Of a stretch of DNA of 64,000 bases, positions 12,181 to 23,537 are shown piece after piece (position 1 is the first letter of the stretch; each line of letters begins with the position of its first letter). The translations under genes were made by a program, and so were the position numbers. The notes beneath the pieces are model-generated. The model worked only from the letters and a program-made list of their open reading frames with translations. It had not been told where the DNA came from and ran no database searches. Origin of the DNA: Neofusicoccum parvum (taxonomy: Eukaryota > Ascomycota > Dothideomycetes > Botryosphaeriales > Botryosphaeriaceae); the NCBI GenBank assembly GCA_020912385.1, contig CP087221.1:806001-870000 (forward strand). Direction: 5' to 3'.

Positions 12181-12797
12181 ATGGCTTCCCAGTCTACGAA
12201 CACAAGCGAAAGCCTCGAGAAGGTCCTCAAGGTTCAGATTCTTCACTACAGGAACCCGCAAATGAGCGAAGAAGAGTACTATGACTATTGGAGCAAGAAA
12301 CACGCCAACATGGCTGCGCCTTGGCTGGCACGGAATGGAGTTTTGAAGTATGCGCTGGTATGTCTGTAGCCGGTTTAGTTCTCCGACTCTGCCTCCGTGC
12401 CTGAACTCTTCTCAAGGCGTGATCTTCTTCTTTCTGAAATCGTTTAAACTCTCCTTCATCCTGCCTACCCGAAGTCTCCCACAATTCCGCCACAGATCTT
12501 ACCATCTTATAACACTGCGATAACCTGGCCTTGTGCTGATTCCACCAGTACCACACCCCGCAAAATTACCGTGCCGCCCTCGCTCCAATGGCGAAGCAAG
12601 CAGGCTGGGAAATCCACGAACACGATGGCTCGGTTGAGCTCTGGGTGCGCAGCCTGGAGGACTTGAAGCGCGCGACTCAAGATCCGGATTACATCGCCAA
12701 CATCCACCCCGACGAACCCAAATTCTTGGACAAAAGCAGGACACAAGTGATAATTGGTTGGCAAGAAGTCAGAGTTCGAGATGGGAAGGTTGTTTAG
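12181..12797 (+). CDS. EthD-domain (dimeric alpha-beta barrel) protein
   Basis: Exons 12181-12357 and 12549-12797 encode 141 aa. The 191-nt intron is long for this window (GTATGT..CCAG, phase 0). Residues 14-40 (KVQILHYRNPQMSEEEYYDYW) and the later KYALYHTPQNYR join are typical of EthD/ferredoxin-fold alpha-beta barrel proteins, here close to full family length. Such proteins occur in fungal secondary-metabolite and aromatic-degradation clusters; some act as decarboxylases or cyclases in anthraquinone and related pathways, while others have no known activity. It is the first gene of the metabolic run and sits tail to tail with the P450 downstream. The role is inferred from family and context only. 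Confidence 0.85.
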
Positions 12798-12964
12798 TGA
12801 TGATTGAGCAGCAATGTTCATGTCCACGATCTTTACTCTCATTCGTCGATTTTGACCAACACGTCTTTGTTTACTTTATGAGATCTCCGTTGGGACTACC
12901 ATGCGCTTCGTAGCTTCTTCTGCTCAGACCAACTAAGTAGGCGAAGTTTGAACATCAGAAATAC

Positions 12965-14571
12965 TCAAGTCTTCTTCCTGGGCGTCACATGAACAAACAC
13001 CTTCTCCGCGCTCGGCTGCAGCACACCCCTATCCGACTCGACCATATCCTCCTCCGTCATGCTCGGATCCATCCGCACGTCAAATCGCTGATACAGCGCG
13101 CCCAGCATCAGGAAAACCTGCACCTTCGCCAGATGCATGCCAATGCAGTTCCGCGGGCCGGTGCTGAACGGCCGAAACATGGCCTTCATCTCCGCGGTCG
13201 GGCGCTCCCAGCGCTCCGGCCGGAACGCCAGCGGGTCGGCGAAGACGTCCGGGTCGCGGTGCGTGGTCCAGCCCAGGTTGGCGACGAGCGTGCCCCGGGG
13301 CACGTAGTGGCCGCCGATCACCTTGCCGGGCGAGCGGCGAGGCAGGTTGGTGGGGAGCGGCCCGCGCAGGCGGAGCACCTCGTCGAAGACCATGCTCAGG
13401 TAAGGCTGGCGGAAGCGCGCAGACGTCAGCACGGATCAAAACACAACCGCTCTCTCCCCGTGCCTCCGGAACAGCAGGACGGGGGGTGGATTAGGGGGGT
13501 CATCCTTACCAGGCGGTCCAGCTCCTCGAACCGCGGGAACCGTCTGATGTCCGGGCACGCGGCGCGGATCTCGTCGACCAAGCGCGCGCGCACCGCCGGG
13601 TGCCGGTCGACCTCGTAGACGAAGTACAGCGCGGTGGCCAGCGACGTACCGGTGCCGGCCTGCAGGAAGATGAGCGCGTTCTCCATCAGCTCGCGGTCGG
13701 AGAAGGCGGAGCCGGTCTCTGGGTCGCGGGCGTCGAACATGCGCCGGAGCAGCGAGGCATCGCCGTCGTCGGCGCTCTTGCCCTCGACGACGCGCGCGCG
13801 GAACTCGTCGACGCAGCCGCGCGCCAGCTCGACCAGCCGCGGCCGCGCGCGCACCGCGTCCTGGACGAACCGCGTGGGCAGCCACTCGATCCACGGCAGC
13901 ATGCCCTTGAGCGCGGTGACGTTGATGAAGGCGTCGACGTCGAGCGCCGCGCCCAGCCGCGCCCCCGCCAGGCAGCCCCAGCTGCGGTCAAAGCTGAGCT
14001 CGCTGACGACGTCGAAGAAGAGGGCGCGCGAGTGCGCGAGCAGGTCGACCGGCTGCGGCGCGCGCTCGACGATCGCCAGGAACCGCTGGACGATGGCGGC
14101 GACGCGGTCTTCGGACTTGAGCAGGCTGGCCAGCGAGAAGCCGTGCGACTGCAGGCGGCGGATGCGCGCGTGCTCGGCGCGGTCGGACGTGTTGAAGACG
14201 TTGTACGTGCCGGTGATGGAGAAGCCGTCGTAGAAGGCGGTGTCTTTGAGGCAGGGGTTGGAGGACTGGCCGTAGATGTCTTTGATCGACTGCATATCGC
14301 CGAACACGAGCTCATTTGGTCCGATGCGAGCCACTTTGCCGTACTTTTCGAGGCATCGGTGCCGCGTTCTGGTGGACTCTCCTTGCAGTGATGCCCATGT
14401 CGCGTACCACGACGTCAACTTCCCGAGAAGCGGGCCGGGGAACTTCGCGAGAGGGTGGAAATAGAGCCGATAGACGACGATGCAGCAACTGTAAAGAAAT
14501 GTGGCCACGGATAGGATGATAGCATAGTTCATCGAAGCTGCGGAATGCGCCAAGGAATCGACGATAGCCAT
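12965..14571 (-). CDS. Cytochrome P450 monooxygenase
   Basis: Exons 14571-13510 and 13405-12965 give 500 aa, normal for a microsomal fungal P450. The 104-nt intron has GTAAGG and CCAG signals, and its removal restores ELDRLPYLSMVFDEVLRL across the join. An N-terminal membrane helix is at about residues 15-36, followed by a Pro-rich hinge (HPLAKFPGP). The I-helix oxygen-binding motif AGTGT is near residue 290. The K-helix ExxR is Glu363/Arg366, and the heme loop FSTGPRNCIG has Cys441 as thiolate ligand. It should be an ER-bound monooxygenase. The CYP family was not assigned and the substrate is unknown. The gene lies downstream of the class V PLP gene on the same strand, and its promoter carries a group of CreA-like sites and a GGGGCGG motif. 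Confidence 0.92.
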
Positions 14572-14688
14572 GGTGGGTGGATTGACTCTGAGGACCGTTT
14601 AATTGGGATATGACAGTTCCAACGTAACAGCCAATTCAATCTATGAGTCCGATACCTTACGTACGCTTCTACTGGTTGGACTACGCTT

Positions 14689-14864
14689 CCCCACAAATCT
14701 GGGGTACATTGCGCCGGTGGAGTGCCGTCGGGTTCTGTGGGGTTTCGCGGGGATGGGGCGGACCGCCGGTGATGAACCCCCGATGCCGACACGGAAAATG
14801 CTGGTTTGGGGAAACGGAGTGGGGACTCCACAATATTGGTGTAGATGCTCAGAAGATTGTGGGG
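14689..14864. promoter_or_regulatory. Cluster of CreA-type SYGGRG sites in the P450 promoter
   Basis: In 176 bp there are four GTGGGG sites (14689 reverse, 14737, 14819 and 14859), plus CTGGGG at 14699 and GCGGGG at 14747. They lie about 120-295 bp upstream of the P450 ATG. SYGGRG is the consensus of the carbon-catabolite repressor CreA/Mig1. Binding is inference. Confidence 0.45.
14755..14767. promoter_or_regulatory. GGGGCGG motif with GGCGG-A-CCGCC palindrome, P450 promoter
   Basis: GGGGCGG at 14755-14761 overlaps a perfect odd palindrome, GGCGGACCGCC, at 14757-14767. The same seven-base core recurs in three other intergenic regions of the metabolic run. The inverted CGG-type half-sites would suit a Zn2Cys6 dimer. 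Confidence 0.4.
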
Positions 14865-15065
14865 TAATCGATCTTTGACATGGACCCTGAACGGCAAACG
14901 GTTACGGAGCCCAGAGTTGACCATTTGGGGGCATCCCCTCCTGATCTCTGGAGGCGGATACCAGCACTATACACAAACAGCATGCACATAGTTAAGGTTG
15001 TACGCTAGATCTCGCTTATCTTGCATAAGGTGCAAACTCTCCAAACAGGGTGGTTCCGTCAAGTG

Positions 15066-16481
15066 CTACTGTACATGTTTACCTTCTCGTATCTCCTCAC
15101 ACAGTGCCTTCAGAACCCTGGCTCCATACTCAAAGTCCCCTTCATCTAAATAGATCTGAGTGGAGAATCGAGCCCACCAACTGTTCCGATAAGCAAATAC
15201 TGCGACGAAAAGACCGTACTGTTCCAACATTCTCCGGGTCATATACTCTGTGACCGCAGACGCCTGTTCCGGTGGAACAGTCGCTGTACCTTGGTTTCTC
15301 TGAGTCTCATCCTCCGATCCGCTCCCTTCCTTGATCATGAGAGGAAGCATGACGTTGAACATGCCGCAATCCTGGACAAAGTCTCCTTCCATCGACGAGG
15401 TAAATAAGATTGAAGCAACCCGAACAGCCATCCTACGAGCCAAGCCCATGCAGTGCGCCATGATGCGAGCTTCGCCACCGCAAACATTTTTCCGGAAGAG
15501 CAAAGCTTCCGGGATGCAAAGACACGGTATGCTTCCCACGGCGCCGGCACTTTCGAACTGTGCTTCGAAGTCACCCTTGGCCAGTCTGGTCGGCAATGAT
15601 ATGCCCTCAATTGCGGCTCCGAATACCATCTCTGGCGAGGGCTCTGGCGTCAAGTGGCGGAACGTGGGAAGAGCGCTGCGCAGAAGCGCCTGGATGCGGC
15701 GAGGCACGTAAAAGATGGTGCATCCCCTGGGAGTGAAAAGCCACTTGTGGCAACTGGATACGAAAAAGTCCGGCTTCAGCGTTATGAGGTCCAGTGGAAG
15801 ATGGCCGACGCCATGGGTCCCGTCAATGAGTGTCAACACGCCTTCTTGTCGGGCTATCTCGGTCAAGCGCTCGAATGGCAGTCGTGTTGCGGGCAGGCTC
15901 GATATCGTTTCAAACAAGGCCAGCCTGACGTGTCCCCGGTGGGTGTGCAACGCTGACTGAAAAAGCTGTACGACCTCGTAGTCGGTGATGGGGTAAGGGA
16001 TGCTCAATTTCAACGCCTGTACCGGTGTGGTCTCTACCACGTGCGCTATGACCTTCTCACACGACCCGTAAATGGTGTCGAAGTACAGAATCAGGTCTCC
16101 AGGCTGAAAGTGCAGGCTGCGTAGCACGATGTCGACTGCGGTTGTGGTGTCCGTCACGAAGACCAGTTCCTCCTTTGGTACCCGGAGAAATCCGGCCATA
16201 GCCGAGCGGGATTCGTCGAGGAGCCGAGGGAACTCGTAGCGTTTGAAGCGGTCGGGCGCTGCTTCTGCCATGTCTTGTATTTCGCGGAGCTTCGCGCGGA
16301 CAGAGCGCGGATACGTCCCAAGCGAACCTGGTGGTGTAAGCTGGATTTACGTCTCGAATGCGGGTTACCACTGACCATGGTTGAGGTTCACAAATCCGTC
16401 GTTGAACAGGAAGTGCTGCTCTCTCATCGTCCGCCCAAAGGCGCACCCGTGTGACGGTGCTCCTCCATCCTCTCCCGCCAT
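15066..16481 (-). CDS. Class V PLP-dependent enzyme (isopenicillin N epimerase/LolT/Egt2-like)
   Basis: Exons 16481-16376 and 16327-15066 give 455 aa. The 48-nt intron splits a Gly codon and restores NLNHGSLGTYPRSVR, a conserved N-terminal motif of this family. The fold-type I PLP site is clear: Asp204 and His207 (LIDGTHGVGH) and the Schiff-base Lys230 in SSCHKWLFTPRG. The family includes bacterial isopenicillin N epimerase, fungal LolT of loline biosynthesis and hercynylcysteine sulfoxide lyase (Egt2), so epimerisation, C-S cleavage or C-C bond formation are all possible. It stands on the same strand upstream of the P450, with 494 nt between, so it is not an operon-like pair. The reaction is unknown. 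Confidence 0.88.
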
Positions 16482-17153
16482 TAATTTTTCGATGCGAGGG
16501 AAGTCGGGCTGAGCAGTGTCGACGATTATTTAATGGTGCTGGATCCGGCCTCGGCTGCCCACCGGAGCCGACTCGAGCCAAGAAAACACTTGATTCATGT
16601 TCGGTTCGCGCCCACTGCAGGTACTACGCGGCCCGCATAAAGGCAGTCTCCCCTAATGACGTGGAAGCTGTCGCGGCGGAAAGTGATGCCCGCGTATTTG
16701 GCACCGGTTAATGATCTTGACACAAGATTCCAGTATTGCAACCGCGCGTGACGTGACGTTGGCCACAGGCATCAAGCGAATTCTCCGTATTTACGCGCGT
16801 CGTTGTGGGGCCGATTGAGCAGCCGGCTCTTCACTTTAACCTCCCATGGGATCGTTCGATCAGCCTAAAGCGGTGTGGTACTGAACAGTAATCCCCATCA
16901 CGGGTGCATCGTGACTGTTTCCAAATTATCGAAAGTGTTTGAGGGGTTTCGTTGGTGAGGTGGACCAGAGATTGTAGAAGTGCGTATAGCTGTTCGAAGA
17001 CGATCGAGAACTATATAGCAATATAGTACGCACTAGCCCCGCACACCTGCTTCATCGGGATATACCATACCTAAACGGGTAATGTGGATGATTGTATCCA
17101 GCCAACCAGAACCAGCGTCTGTCATCCAATGGCGCATTGACAAACGACAAGCA
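16482..17153. other. Intergenic region: PLP gene promoter and 3' flank of the aminotransferase
   Basis: About 670 nt with no gene. One GTGGGG (CreA-type) site lies at 16806-16811. The part near 16482 should be the promoter of the class V PLP gene, and the part below 17154 the 3' flank of the aminotransferase gene. Confidence 0.45.
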
Positions 17154-18962
17154 TCAGGCGGGGATAGCCTCGATGTACTTCTTCAGTCTCCTTAGCCTGT
17201 TTTTCGCGCTCTCCAGCACTTCATCAGTCTTGCAGACACCGAACCGAAGCCAATTCTCTGCGGTCCTCTCTCGCTCTCTGGAGTAGAACTCTGTTGTCAT
17301 CATCAGCATCATCCTCTCGATCCACCATCAGCAGCTTACCACTTGTTGGCACCGCAGCCACCCCAATCTCATTAATCAGGAAATATGACAGCTGGAAATC
17401 CCGTGGTCGCTCGGCAATGTGTGCGGGGAACAAGTATCCTTCCGGGATCTGGACTTTCTTGAGATTTGCGACTACGAAATATCCACCCTCGGGCACGGAG
17501 AACTATCGTGTTAGACTTGATTAGCCGCTGTGATTCTTCATATCTGAATCTGTAGGATTATTACCGGTAACCCAAGCTCAGTCCAGATTTCATTGAACTT
17601 TTCCATCTTCGCACGTATCTCCTCTCTTGACTCCTCAAAGAACCGTCTCTTACCGACTTGCTCCAAGCTCATTGCTACTGCTTCCTGAAGAGGGCTGACA
17701 CTGCTGTAGCAGATGCGCGTATGAGCGGAAGAGACGTGCTTGATCAGATGTTCAGGACCAATCAGCCAGCCAACGCGCCAACCGGTCGCGTAGAACAGCT
17801 TGCCAGCAGAACCGACCGTGAGGGTCAAACGCCGGATCTCTGGTGAGAGAGTGCAGATCCGGGGTTCAGAAACATAACTGAGCTGGTCGTAGACTTCATC
17901 CGAGAGGACTATGATGTTGTGTGCAATGCAGAGAGCGGAGATGGCCTCAAGCTCTTTTCGGGATAGAACTTTCCCTATTGGATTGTGACTAACCCACAGT
18001 CAACGTGACAGTCTCTAAGTATGTGGCTTACAGTGACTCACGGGGTATTAAGAACAATCATCTTTGTCCTCGGAGTGATTGCCGCCTTGAGCTGTTCAAT
18101 GTCGAACTTCCAATCGCCCGCGGAAGAGACGGCAACGTCTCCATCTGCTGGCGCATGCATTGGGACGTACACCACTTTACCACCGGGCATTTCGATATTG
18201 CTGATGTATCTATAAAATTTGTCATTTTGCGTGAATTTGCATGGATATTGCAGGACTTACTGGTCAAAGAACGGCTCAAAGACAATTACTTCATCGCCGC
18301 TCTCGACGAATGCCATGAAGGCACTAAGCATGCCTGTTCCGGAACTTCATCAGCCTAATTCCTCTTTCGATTATTATTACTGACCTTCGTTGGCTCCAGT
18401 TGTGATTGTTACTTCAGTCTCCGGATCCAATTGCTTGCCGAGAAATGGCGAGTAGACCTCCGCAATTGCTTTTTTCAATCTCGGCCGGCCCTATGATAAT
18501 ATTGTAGCCGTTGAAGAACTAATTTATGAAATAGATAGAGCCTTACCTTGGTTGGTGCGTATTGGTTGCAATCAACACGATCGAATACAATCCTCGCTGC
18601 CTCCAAAACAAAGTCCGGAGGGTTGTAACCACTGGCACAGATCAGCAACCGGTAGATTATCTTCCAGAGGATGTTTCTTACAAGAATCCTTGGCCCATGT
18701 TGATAACCGGTTGAGTTCGAGAGTTTGCTGCTGCGTCATTGACGATAGACCTGTTTCGCAATGAGATCACATCTTCAAGCCACGAGACCGGCACACACCA
18801 GATATCTTGACGCTTTCCCGAGACTCTTTCGGCGGGCTGCGGTGCCACAAAAGCTCCATTTGGGGTGTGTAGGCTATGCATAAGTGCTGGCAGCACGTTC
18901 GGGTTGCGGTGATCCATGTGATGGAGAATGAGCCTGGAAAGACGACCGAGAATGGGCATCAT
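17154..18962 (-). CDS. Class I/II aminotransferase, kynurenine aminotransferase-like
   Basis: Nine exons are proposed: 18962-18799, 18750-18682, 18631-18547, 18490-18385, 18333-18261, 18209-18042, 17988-17565, 17502-17340 and 17290-17154. All eight introns are 48-62 nt and every join keeps phase, giving 462 aa. The order is that of fold-type I aminotransferases: MGQGFFGYNPPDF, the TTGANEG loop, VFEPFFDQY, the NPxG motif (Asn224), SDEVYD (Asp252, Tyr255), the PLP lysine Lys285 in GSAGKLFYATGW, and a C-terminal NWLRFGVCK with the substrate-carboxylate Arg. It matches kynurenine-oxoglutarate transaminase/cysteine-conjugate lyase (yeast Bna3 type), which makes kynurenic acid and also accepts other aromatic amino acids. 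The basic N-terminus (MMPILGRLSRLILHH) could be a mitochondrial presequence. Divergent from the FAH-family gene. Confidence 0.9.
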
Positions 18963-19270
18963 AGTAAGGGGACTGGTGAAAACTCAGAAAGCGTTCCAGA
19001 AGGCCATACGTGTAGTAAACGGTGCCTACGTAGGGCTGCAGCTGACGGGGCTCGGCGGGGGCGGCCTAGCCGACGCCTGCCGATGGGGTTGCCGACAGGT
19101 ACAGCTCCTGCCGCCATGCACCCTCGCGGCCGCCGGGTGAAGACGGAATTCTACCATGAATTATGCAACAGCTTGGAAGCGTGCTCTCAGCATTTAAAGC
19201 ATCTTCCGTGTTGTAAATTCCATAGTAGGCACCGTGTACTACGACCACCCGACGTTCATCCCGCTGCGCA
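18963..19270. promoter_or_regulatory. Divergent promoter with GGGGCGG motif (aminotransferase / FAH hydrolase)
   Basis: A 308-nt bidirectional promoter between the aminotransferase (-) and the FAH-family gene (+). GGGGCGGCC starts at 19058, followed by a GGC..GCC inverted pair (CGGCCTAGCCG). This is one of four regions of the run with the GGGGCGG core. Confidence 0.4.
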
Positions 19271-20254
19271 ATGTCTTTCACCAACCTGATACGCTTCAAG
19301 GATGAGCACGGAAAGGTCCTCTACGGAGATGTCCCAGAAAGCTCTTTGAACAATCTTGTAGGCGCTTCGGTAACCGTTCTGACCGGAGATCCATTCGAAG
19401 GCGGCCTGTCGCCCACCTCCGAGAAGGCCACTGTGAAGGAGGTGAGTATCACAAATGTCGGGCAGGATTGTGCTAATCACGGATCAGGTACTCTCACCGC
19501 TTGACCGAACGCCGCTGTTTCTCTGCGTCGGCCTGAATTACCTGGCGCACATCATCGAAACGAAGAACGAGGTCCCGCCCAGCCCGGTCCTCTTCCTCAA
19601 GCCAGCAGGTACGTACAGCACTCCCTCCCATCAACACAAGACTCTTACTGAACCCCACTTCCAAGACGCCCTCGCAGGTCCTTACGATGACATCGACATC
19701 CCTCCCCACGCCCATCTAATGGACTACGAGGCACGCCTCCCTCCCGCCGTCCCTCCCTCCGACTAACCGGCCGCACCCAGGGCGAGCTCTGCTTCATCAT
19801 CTCCAAAGACGGCAAGAACATCCCGGCGGCGGCGGCCGACGACCACATCCTGGGGTACACGGCGGGCAACGACCTGTCGTCGCGGCACTGGCAGCGGCCG
19901 CCGCACGCCGGCGGCCAGTACTGCTACGCCAAGGGCTTCGACGGCTTCGCGCCCATCGGGCCCACCGTGCGCGCCACCGCCGCCGCCGACCCCGCCGCCC
20001 TCGAGCTGGTCACCCGCGTCAACGGCGAGGAGCGCCAGCGCACGTCCACCGCCGACCTGGTCTTCGGCCCCCGCCAGATCGTCGAGCACCTGTCGAAAGG
20101 CTGCACGTTGCGGAGGGGGACGGTGGTCATGACGGGGACGCCGAGCGGGATTGCGAGTAGGAGGAGGCCGGAGCCGTGGTTGAAGAGGGGGGATGTGGTG
20201 AGGGTGGAGGTGAGTGGGGTGGGGGCGATTGAGAACAAGTTGGTTGGGTTCTGA
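19271..20254 (+). CDS. Fumarylacetoacetate hydrolase (FAH) family protein
   Basis: Exons 19271-19441, 19488-19608, 19666-19730 and 19781-20254 encode 276 aa, typical of the single-domain FAH family. The third intron (19731-19780) starts with GC instead of GT but has a good CTAAC branch and CAG end, and its removal yields MDYEGELCFII. The metal site is intact: Asp117, Glu119 and Glu121 in the D-Y-E-G-E-L motif and Asp150 in the Y-x-x-x-N-D motif. These enzymes act on 2,4-dioxo or 2-oxo-enoate acids as hydrolases, decarboxylases, hydratases or isomerases. In bacteria they follow extradiol cleavage in homoprotocatechuate and related pathways. Together with the VOC gene 5 kb away this suggests processing of a ring-cleavage product. 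It could equally be a general acylpyruvase or oxaloacetate decarboxylase. Confidence 0.9.
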
Positions 20255-20582
20255 TTGCGGGTTGCTGAGGGCGTCCACTCGTTTGGTGTTTTTTCTGAGC
20301 CTTTGTAGATGGGCTGGGGCCTGTGGAGATTGCGTAGAGAGGAGAGTAACGAGCATCTGTTCCTTGCCTCACTTGCCCTGAGGGAAATAAGCGCACGAAT
20401 TGTCACTGTCAGCGTGCTTTGCTACCCCATGACTATAATAGTCCCGAAAAAAACAACAACAAATGCTGCTCTCCAAAATCTTCACCTCCCTCGCGTTGAG
20501 TTGTCCTCCCCAAACTCCGTGGCCAAACCGAGTAAAGTTGATTTACCTGCCACGCGCAAACGCACCCAACCACACCCCCCGC
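20255..20582. other. Convergent 3' region
   Basis: 328 nt lie between the FAH-family gene (+) and the large regulator (-). It probably holds both 3' untranslated regions. No gene is seen. Confidence 0.5.
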
Positions 20583-23537
20583 TCACCCCCCAGCACCACA
20601 CGCCCTCGCCATAGCCTCCAACTTGCACCTAATCCCCTCCCACACCAAACACCGCATCGGCCCCATCTCCATCCCCTCCACACACGCCCTCACCACCACC
20701 CCCGGCTCCTCCAACCCCACCGCCTCCCCACCCGCCCCCGTCAGCCTCGGCACGCCCTGCCGGTGCCTCAGGAACCGCTGCAGCGCCTCGTCCTCCAGCG
20801 GCAGGCAGTCGATGCCGACCGGAGGGCCCTGCGCCGCCGCCGCGCCCGCCGCGCTGTGCGCCCACAGCACGACCGCGGCGCGGTACCCCGCCGCCGCCCA
20901 CCAGATGGGGCGGCGCGTGGCGTCCATGCCGCGCAGCAGCCGCAGCGCCTGGCCGCTGTGCACGAGCGCCTCCTCTGCGTCGCTGAGCCAGGTGTCGCGC
21001 AGGGCGGCGGCGGGGCGCGCGGGCGCGGCGCGGGCGTGCGACTCGATGTCCTTGAGGGAGGTGAGGAGGTTGAGGTGGATGAGGTGGTAGAGCGTGAGGT
21101 TGGCGTCGGCGAGGGTGCGCGCGGTGGCGGTGGGGGCGGCGGGTTGGCGGTCGGAGAGCTCGCGCCAGCGGTGGAGGAGGGTTTTGATCTCGGCGTGCTG
21201 GAGCATGGTGGACATCTGCGTCATGGTTTTGTGGAGTTTGAGGGGTTGGTTCATGGTGGTGCTGAGGCTGAGGGATTGGTGGAAGTTGCAGACGAGAGCG
21301 TGGAGGGGGTAGAGGAGGAGGCGGAGCTGGAGGGGCCCGAGGCTGGTCATCTCGGGCCGTTGGAGGTCGTTGCTGGATAGGAAGTGGAAGAGGTCGCGGA
21401 GTGAGCAGCGCGGCCGGTTGCGCAGGGCGTTGATGGTGGCGTCTATGGAGTCGTCGGGTACTTGAAGTGCCTGCTTCCATTCGGACGGGTTCGTTGCGAG
21501 CCACAAGGCATCGTCGTCGGGGACAGGTCCATCGAGCTCGGTGATGGAGAGAAGCGGAGGAGTGTCGTAGAAAAGGCTGAGCTCCTGATCTACGACCACC
21601 CACGTGTAGATCAACCTGACGAGTTGTGTGTTAAATTGTGTTCCAACAGGAATCCGACGTGGTTTTCAAACCTTGATCTCGTTTCATGGTCTGTCCACTC
21701 TGCCCAGAGTTGTTCGATGCTGTACTGTGTCTCTCCGTCCGACCATCCAACTTCAGGAGGGCTGAAGAAGCGGATGTTCCTGAGTATCTGGGAAGTAACA
21801 CTTGTTAGCACTGTTGGAAATACCTTGAAAAGAGGCGCTGGTGTGTTCACCGTGAGATACATGTGGCGGTGGCCGACGCCAATGTCCATTTGCCACTTCT
21901 CGCCGCTCCAGGCTGCTTGGATAGTGTAAATCAGCCCGCATTGCACCGTCATCGCTGGCTCAGTGACCACGGTGCCTTGTTTATCCATTCTCTCCATATG
22001 TGATAGTCGGCAGATCTCCATAAGACCGCACACAATCTGTCGAGCACTTGGGGAGGGATCCATCATAGCTCCAAAGCCAATCATGAGCAACAGCAGTAAT
22101 GTTGGTCCTCTAGAGCTGCTGGTGGAAATCAAATGGTTTGGATTCAATGACTGCTTAGGGACGAAAGGATAGTAAGGGTCGCAATGGTGAAGATAGTTCA
22201 TCAGGAACTCGTACAGGGCTTCGGTTGGAGGTAGTGGAAGGAAGTCCAGGTGGTTAGAGTTGATGGTGATTCCGTGAGTTTCTTGCGCGGTGTGGAAGAC
22301 GCCCTGTACAATGGCCGAGACGCGCTCTCTGGTGCTCTCTGTTAACCGGGCGCTTTCGATGGACTGGATCCTCGTGGTCTTCATTGGCATTTTCTCGGTA
22401 CTCCACCTTCTGCAGCTTTCCGCAAAGAGGCTTATGTTGTCCTTATCCCGACGCACAGGGATAGCGGTGGGGAATGGTATGCATTGAGCCAAAGTCCAAA
22501 ACTCCCAGTCCCTTGGTTTTGCTTCGTTGTGTCCAGCCTCTTCAGGATCCGCGCTACCCGTGAAAACGTCAACAGACAACGGCGAGTGTTGTTCCAGCGA
22601 GGCAATGAATAGAGCTGTATCTGGGCTCGGCTGTACTTGGAATGATGTGCTTCTGCGTGTGACAGATGGCGTGTGACCTACGGAGCCTGCGGGGTTGCTT
22701 ACGAATGGATCGGGTGGGGTCTGTAAATGGGGTGTCTTTGAAATATCAAGGTCAATGCCAGATGTAATGGAGGTCGTGAATTGCCATTGGGAGGGACTGA
22801 ACATTTTTGCCCAGTCGATAGACACGTCCTCTGGCCCAAACAACTGCGGGTCAAGTATAGTTGGATTTTCCAGGCTGTTTGAATTGATAATGTCCGGGGG
22901 GTTGGAGTTCTGGAGAGTTGCCTCGTTGTTTTCGACGGTGTGGCCCGAAGGAGTACTAGGAGAAGCTGTTGATATGCTCCCATCCTGATCATCGGGCCCT
23001 CGAAGCCCATCCAGCTCCATCCCCGATAGGTCCATCTGCGGCGACACTGTGGGTGCATCGGACGCGAGCGGATCCTGCGGCCCGGATGATGCGGATCGAC
23101 GGGCTTTGCGCGAAACACATTGCAATCCTTTAGATTGGCAGCGGTTGCAAGGGTACTTGTGGTCGCACTTTGTCTTTGACCTGGCGCAGTTCATGCACGC
23201 TACCGCAGTTCGCGGCCTTCCCACAGACGAAGCATTTGCCTCGTTCTGTTTCTCTGCAGCAACCTCCTCGCCATGGCTTCGATAATGCTTTTGAACGAGC
23301 TCGCTGATGATGCCAAAGTATCAGCCTGGAGGGTTTGATGTGAGTGTTTGGGAGGGAGGTACCGTCGTGTGAAGGTCAAATGACAGATACTGCATTCAAA
23401 CGGCCGCACTTTAGTGTCTATATGACTTGTCAGCATGTGCGCAACGCAGCAAGAAACGTTGACGAACGGGTAAGAACATGGCGCTGCACGTGTTCGCTTC
23501 GACTAAAGCCGCGTCCGCAATAGGTGCAGAAGATCAT
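20583..23537 (-). CDS. Transcription factor with two C2H2 fingers plus Zn2Cys6 and fungal TF domain
   Basis: Exons 23537-23468, 23417-23363, 23303-21672 and 21615-20583 encode about 929 aa. Splicing of two short introns is needed to complete the fingers. Finger 1 has Cys4, Cys7, His20 and His24; finger 2 has Cys32, Cys35, His48 and His52. A Zn2Cys6 cluster follows at Cys78, 81, 88, 94, 97 and 104. The long C-terminal part includes the PF04082-like fungal-specific factor region (WAEWTDHETRSR/LIYTWVVVD across the last intron). A 36-nt stretch at about 21786-21821 looks like an intron (GTATTT..CCCAG with GCTAAC) but is in frame and very short, so it was left as coding. The gene sits in the middle of the metabolic run and is a natural candidate for its pathway regulator. 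Its target site is unknown. Confidence 0.85.

Noticed and set aside
20463..21380. 305-codon plus-strand frame
   Set aside because: Antisense to the C-terminal exon of the large regulator; low-complexity Pro/Arg/Gly product.
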